Position numbers and translations under genes: made by a program. From Heterocephalus glaber (lineage: Eukaryota > Chordata > Mammalia > Rodentia > Bathyergidae), in the NCBI RefSeq assembly GCF_000247695.1, contig NW_004624734.1, positions 15,103,258-15,167,257 on the forward strand: 64,000 bases of DNA. The letters run 5' to 3'. The notes under the pieces were generated by a model. That model had not been told where the DNA came from. It did not search any database and saw nothing but the letters and a program-made list of their open reading frames with translations. Shown here piece by piece: positions 59,240 to 64,000 of the stretch. Each line of letters begins with the position of its first letter. The first letter of the stretch is position 1.

Positions 59240-61455
59240 TTTACAGGGGGTTGGGCTAGGTAAGGTTTCAATGAATGGAAAATGACTATAACTGTTCTAG
59301 GTTTGGGGCCAATCTGAACTGACAAGATTCTTGCTGAAGGCAGGTCAGAGCAAACAGATGCCTCCTGGGTGAGGGTGCAGGAAGAGGAATAAGGGTGATC
59401 AGAGATTACAGACGAGATTCTTGCTGAACAGACTTAGAATGTTTCCTGAAATTAGACAGCACAGAAATGAACAAGGAAGCCCAGAAGTCAGGGGTTCATT
59501 GACAAGGAAGTTCAGAGGATCTTGGCCAAAGAGAATATATCCCACCTTCACTCTCTTCTTCAACCCTCCTCACAAAACTCTCCTGGTTACCCTGGAGAGA
59601 ATGTTTGGTATTATTTTTCCAATTTGTACCTCATAAAATTGAAACTGAAGGAGGAAGCTGCTAAAATAAGACTCCACCCCTCACTTCACCTCTGACCCTT
59701 AAGTAATTCTTTATGAACAAGTATAACATGAATGGGTTGCCTTCGTGGTTGCTGAAAAAGTCTCATCTATTATTTCCTTAAATCTATCATATCTTGGCTA
59801 AGATCAAGTGTATTCGTTCCTTAAATTTAATTTATGTTCACATAACTGTATTACATGCAATCCTCTCACTTGCCTCAGACTCATTAGCTTGACCTTCTTC
59901 TACATCCCAATACCTGATCACAGGTGTTCCTTACAATTCTCCCCTTTCCTCTTGCATCCATATAGTGCCTCTCACAGAAGTATCTCATTTTTCTCTGTAT
60001 CTGCCAAAGCATAGAAATGTCTCAGATCTAAATTTTAACCCCATGCATATGTATTGCTGGTTAGACTGCTCACTTTAGTTTGGATTTCCTGGGCTCACGT
60101 ACACTATCATACATTTCTACAAATTAAATACAAATTCTTAGAATTTAAACCCAAAGATCTTTACATATACACACTCAGAATAGAGGATAAATCTTTATTT
60201 TTTCAGAATTTTCTTCCTATGGTCATCAGATGTTCACGATTTCCTTCCCCTCTCCACACACCAGCTCAAGTTTGACACTACAAATGAAATTTCATCTCAC
60301 TTCCTCTGAGGAAAATGGCCTATCCGCTTTTTCTCTGCATCCACTGATTCACTTTACCTTGACCTTTGAACTTTTGCTCCGCACATGATTCATCCACAAT
60401 CTGTGACATCTTGTTGTTTTGACTCCTGCAGCAGACAGCTTGTATTTTATGGGAACCCACTCCTACAGGTTCTGATTACCCTAATCCATTTTAATCTGAG
60501 ACAGTGTTTTGAAATCATATTTGAGCCACCTAGCAATCTTGTGTTTTACGACACTGTTTTTGTGCCTTTATATAACTTTCTAATTCCTGTGACTTTCTGG
60601 TACTTTATTTGCCCTTGGCACATCTACAAAGAAATCAATGATTTTATGCTTAAAGTTGAAATGGCTTCAGTTCTCTCCAGAATAATTTAAACATACACAC
60701 TTCATCTCATGGGAAGATCTGACTTTTCTCAAATGTTCAGTTACGTTTTTCTAGATCTTTGCAATTTCTCGTTGTATGCTTGTGTTCTTTTCCCTTCTTG
60801 CCTATGTTTCCCATTTATTTTGCCTGAAAAGTGTAGTCATAGCTAAGAACAAATAGATACATTTATTCCCCACCTGGAAGAAGAGGTGACAGCCTTTATT
60901 GGCCTAAGAATTAATGATTTCTGAGCATGACCTGGGCATAGCAATAGATTCAGAAGTAAATGACGGTCATACATTTTTAAAAGTAAATGGTATCTCCAAA
61001 AGTTATTCTGAAGCTTGTTATTATAATAACTGAATACTAACTCTTATAAATCTGCATAAGGTATGTGCAACAGTTCTTTCTTGAGGAAGAGATTTTTGCC
61101 TGAAGGTCTGTAGATAAACTTAACCTCTCAGGAAATCATTCTTCAGTACCTTTCTGGCATGCAAAAAGAAGAAAGAAACAAAAAAATCCCTCTACCATAT
61201 CCTAGTCCATGTAATGCAAAAAAGTCTCAGAACAAACATTTTACAGCTAGTACGTATGACAAAAATTGTTAACATTATGATCTGATCAGGGAATGAAGTT
61301 TTCTATCATGTACTTTTCCTCAGCTTTTAACTAAAAAATGCAAACTCCAAATATTTTCTGGATAACCTTTCAACTTTTGAAGTGAATTTTCATGCAGGAG
61401 GATGAGAGTGTGTGTAGAGTGCGAGCATTAGAGAAGAGCCTTCTGCTTGCTTCTT
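59240..61455. other. No gene; one spaced direct repeat
   Basis: GACAAGATTCTTGCTGAA (59321-59338) and GACGAGATTCTTGCTGAA (59411-59428) repeat 90 bases apart. The rest is unique, with a 101-codon open frame at 60385-60690 that resembles nothing known to me. Confidence 0.45.
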
Positions 61456-61470
61456 TATTCACATTAAGGA

Positions 61471-61556
61471 CTTTTTTTTGGAGGGGTCCTGGGGATTGAA
61501 CTTGGGACCTCACACTTGCAAGGCAGGCAGCGAACCACTGAGCTAAATCCCTGGTC
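61471..61556 (-). mobile_element. ID SINE with 11-base target-site duplication
   Basis: The minus strand reads GGACCAGGGATTTAGCTCAG (A box TAGCTCAGTGG), CGCTGCCTGCCTTGCAAGTG and the B-box-like AAGTTCAATCCCCAGGACCC, then an A-rich tail. CACATTAAGGA occurs at 61460-61470 and 61557-61567 without mismatch. Confidence 0.95.
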
Positions 61557-61567
61557 CACATTAAGGA

Positions 61568-62645
61568 TTTTTTTAATTATGTAGTTTATGTTTTATAACA
61601 TAATACCCTTTCACTTTTCTCATCTAAAACTTACCCAACTCTACTTTAAAAGGGCAGTGTAAGAAATCTTAGACATATTTTAATTCCCAGGCTGTATTGC
61701 CTTTTACTTTAATTTTGAAGAATGAAGAGATCTCACCTAGGAAATGTCTGGAGGCTTTTGGAAGATCCCTCAAGCAGAACAGTGTTCAATATATTATTCC
61801 TTTTACACAATGCATATGCTCTACTGGCATAAGAAAAGATTACTTTTGAGAGGTCACCTGAGCAGACTGCTCAGTCACAGAACTTTCCATTCAGGCAATA
61901 GCATTTCATGATATTTGGAATTTAAAATCCCTTTCCTCACTGAAAGAGTGGTAGTGAATATTCAGTTCCAAGCCCAAAGAAAGGGCAAAAACCAAAAGGT
62001 ATATAAGGTGGGAAGAACAGTATACAAATAGGAAATCTGCATCTCCTACACCTGAGCCCCCAACACCCTGGCCACTGATCCCTGTGTTCAGTCAACTCTG
62101 TCTCTGAATCTCACTACTATCTCATACTTGTAGCTTCCATCTGCTAGCACCACCTTCACTAAGCCAGTGAATACATTCCTTTTACGCTCCTTCCTTATTT
62201 GTCCTAGGGAAGCCAAGCTCTGATCTTGACTCTCCTTCTTTTGATGCTTGGACTGGTTTCTGTTTACTTGCCATTTGACTCCTAATCCCTACTGATTTCA
62301 GTGCAAAGAATCCTCCCCACTTTGTTCTTTAACCCTCCATTTGTCAATAAGTCCAAATGTTTCCATACGAGTATCAAATCTTCGAGATGGGTTGCCATGG
62401 GCTTGGCCCATTCTGAAACTATTCAAAATAATATTTCACTCTAAAGCTGTCCTCATTAGGAAAATAATTTATACCTTATATATTTTCTATTAACTGTTTA
62501 CTGGAAACCGTGCATTTCTCATCTAAGCACCCACTGCCATTCATCTACGCTTGTATCATATTATTGTTTGTTTTAAGTTTTCCATTATTCTTTTATTTTC
62601 TGCTTTTCTTTATTTGTTTCTAGTCAAGTGTAACAGGAAAACAAG
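61568..62645. other. No gene; unique sequence
   Basis: A TATA-like GGTATATAAGGTGGG lies near 61998-62012, followed by a GC-richer C-rich stretch. No splice site or open frame supports an exon. Confidence 0.45.
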
Positions 62646-62649
62646 AAAT

Positions 62650-63020
62650 ACTGTAGTTGTTGTGAACTGAAAGTTCACGTTTCCCCTAAACTCATATATT
62701 GACGCTTTCATTCCTAAGGCAACCGTATTAGGCCATTTCGGAAGTTACTAAGGTAATAAGATTATAAGGATAAGGCCTTGACTTCATATCATGAGTGTTT
62801 TTATAAGAAAAGACATTGGAAAGTTTCTTCTTTCTGCCATGGGAAGATATAGTGAGAAGGTAACTATCTGCAAACCAGGCAGAGAGCTCTCAGCAGAACA
62901 TGACCATGAGGCATGCTAATGTCAGACCTGCAGATCCAGAATTGTGAGATGATAAATATTCGCTGTTTAATCCACTCAGTCTATGGAATTGTTATGGCTG
63001 CTTGAGCTAATTCAGACTTT
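62650..63020 (+). mobile_element. MLT1A-like LTR (ERVL-MaLR)
   Basis: Blocks in order: TTGTGAACTGAAAGTTCACG, CCCCTAAACTCATATATTGA, GTATTAGGCCATTTCGGAAG, ATAAGGATAAGGCCTTGACT, TTTTTATAAGAAAAGACATT, TGCCATGGGAAGATATAGTG, AACCAGGCAGAGAGCTCTCA, GCAGAACATGACCATGAGGC, CAGAATTGTGAGATGATAAA and AGTCTATGGAATTGTTATGG, then CTGCTTGAGCTAATTCAGAC. This follows MLT1A from end to end. No internal sequence. Confidence 0.85.
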
Positions 63021-63024
63021 TAAA

Positions 63025-63660
63025 ATAACATTTTATATCCCCAATATATCTAGGACAATAGCGTACACATAGCAGTCCCACTGCATATGCACACATATAC
63101 ACACAGTGATCAAATCACATGTTCAGTTAGCTGCTAGAGGAATTGCTGTATTTTAATAATCCACTTGAACTAAAACATTCACATGAATAAAACTTACTTT
63201 ATTTGCTTATTAAAATTTAAAAAGAGAATCTTAAAGATTTTTAGATACTTCAGAAACCTAATATTTAGTTCCCAGACATCCCATCAAACTATCTCCTTTT
63301 AGCTGTTTTCTCCATTCATAGTTTTATTTCCACAACAAGAAGATCCAGGTTATCAATCACTGGATTTATTTTTGTTTATGTGTCTATTTCAATTTTTGAA
63401 CTTGAAGTATAATGACTGACTTACTAATACAAAATAAAATATATGAGCCAATAATATTTTAAGGTTGAAAATGAATTAATAATTAGCAATAGATTAATAC
63501 ACCTTGAATTTACTGCTGAAGCTATAGATTACATTTGTTAAGTGTTCTTTAATGATTTGGAATGTGCTTAGGTAAAATCATATAGTCTCTAGGTCATTGT
63601 TTTGAACATATTTCTTCTGGGTTAGAGATGTGAAATTATGTTGTTCTCATAAAGTACAGT
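63025..63660. other. No feature seen
   Basis: AT-rich unique DNA. Confidence 0.5.
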
Positions 63661-63680
63661 TTTTCATATGTAACTTTATA

Positions 63681-63769
63681 TTTTTGTTATTTTTTTGGTA
63701 CCAGGGATCGAACTAAGGTCCTTGTGCTTGCTCAGCAGGCAGTGAAACTACTGAGCTAAATCCCCAGCC
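63681..63769 (-). mobile_element. ID SINE with perfect 17-base target-site duplication
   Basis: The minus strand reads AGGCTGGGGATTTAGCTCAG (A box TAGCTCAGTAG, one change), CACTGCCTGCTGAGCAAGCA, 'CAAGGACCTTAGTTCGATCC' with a B box TTCGATCCC, then CTGGTACC and an A-rich tail. TCATATGTAACTTTATA stands at 63664-63680 and again at 63770-63786 with no mismatch. Confidence 0.97.
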
Positions 63770-63789
63770 TCATATGTAACTTTATAGAG

Positions 63790-64000
63790 GATTATACTAA
63801 AATGGCAGTGCTTTCAAATGTCTTTCTATCACTATTGCCTAATATGTTATCTAATTGATGAGAAAAAAGATAGTTTTGGTAAAATAAGAACATCCCCATC
63901 CAATTAATTCTATCTAAATATAGCATAACATGAACTATCTTTGGGATTAAAACAAATGACTATAGTAACTTTTTATTTAAAATGCTCTTTGCATTTTCAT
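63790..64000. other. No feature seen up to the window end
   Basis: AT-rich unique DNA. Confidence 0.5.

Noticed and set aside
61990..62100. Promoter and first exon (TATATAAGG motif and C-rich downstream stretch)
   Set aside because: No open frame, donor splice site or conserved context supports it; TATA-like strings are common in AT-rich DNA.

Overview
This window looks like ordinary non-genic nuclear DNA (intergenic or deep intronic) from a mammal, most likely a non-murid rodent. It is AT-rich, and I found no convincing protein-coding exon, tRNA, rRNA or CpG island. The rodent call rests on two SINE types. The first is a set of short tRNA-derived ID elements with intact-looking pol III A and B boxes. 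The second is dimeric elements made of a B1-like left half and a diverged ID right half, a kind described in squirrel-, dormouse- and beaver-related rodents. No mouse/rat B2 or primate Alu elements were seen. The exact species cannot be fixed from sequence reading alone.

Nearly everything recognisable is transposon-derived. LINE-1: part of ORF2 runs off the left edge (1-555, minus); the longest copy is at 26036-28870 (plus, 5'-truncated, reverse-transcriptase active site destroyed); another ORF2 fragment lies at 31090-31690 (minus). Old L1M-type pieces lie at 32830-33260, 48150-49720 (split by an LTR), 50500-51000 and 54775-56350, all minus. Short L1 3' tails lie at 43056-43194 and 52430-52670. 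SINEs: eight ID copies and two B1-dID dimers, several with clear target-site duplications. LTRs: many solo LTRs of the ERVL-MaLR and MLT2/ERVL classes, all broken non-coding relics with no internal gag/pol seen. Ancient mammalian repeats (MIR, L2, a Tigger-like DNA transposon, possibly MER5) form a lower layer.

Region by region: 1-4.6 kb is an L1 tail, an ID and MaLR LTRs; 4.6-9.6 kb is mostly unique sequence with MIRs; 9.6-13.6 kb holds two opposite-strand MLT2-like LTRs, a MaLR-like LTR and a Tigger relic; 13.6-26 kb is largely unique with MIR, L2 and one MLT2B-like LTR; 26-33.3 kb is L1-rich; 35-36.4 kb has a B1-dID and two LTRs in opposite orientation; 36.4-43 kb is the longest repeat-poor block; 48-51 kb and 54.8-56.4 kb hold old L1s; 52.4-53.4 kb is a dense cluster of SINEs and microsatellites; 58.4-59.2 kb has a convergent LTR pair; 62.6-63.8 kb has an MLT1A-like LTR and a very well preserved ID insertion.

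I see no new multi-gene system. The most useful observations are the nested insertions with readable target-site duplications, which give a relative history; the candidate polymorphic microsatellites and SINEs; a purine tract shared by L1 3' tails; and a few repeat-free blocks that could be conserved regulatory DNA. Family names come from remembered consensus features, not a database search.
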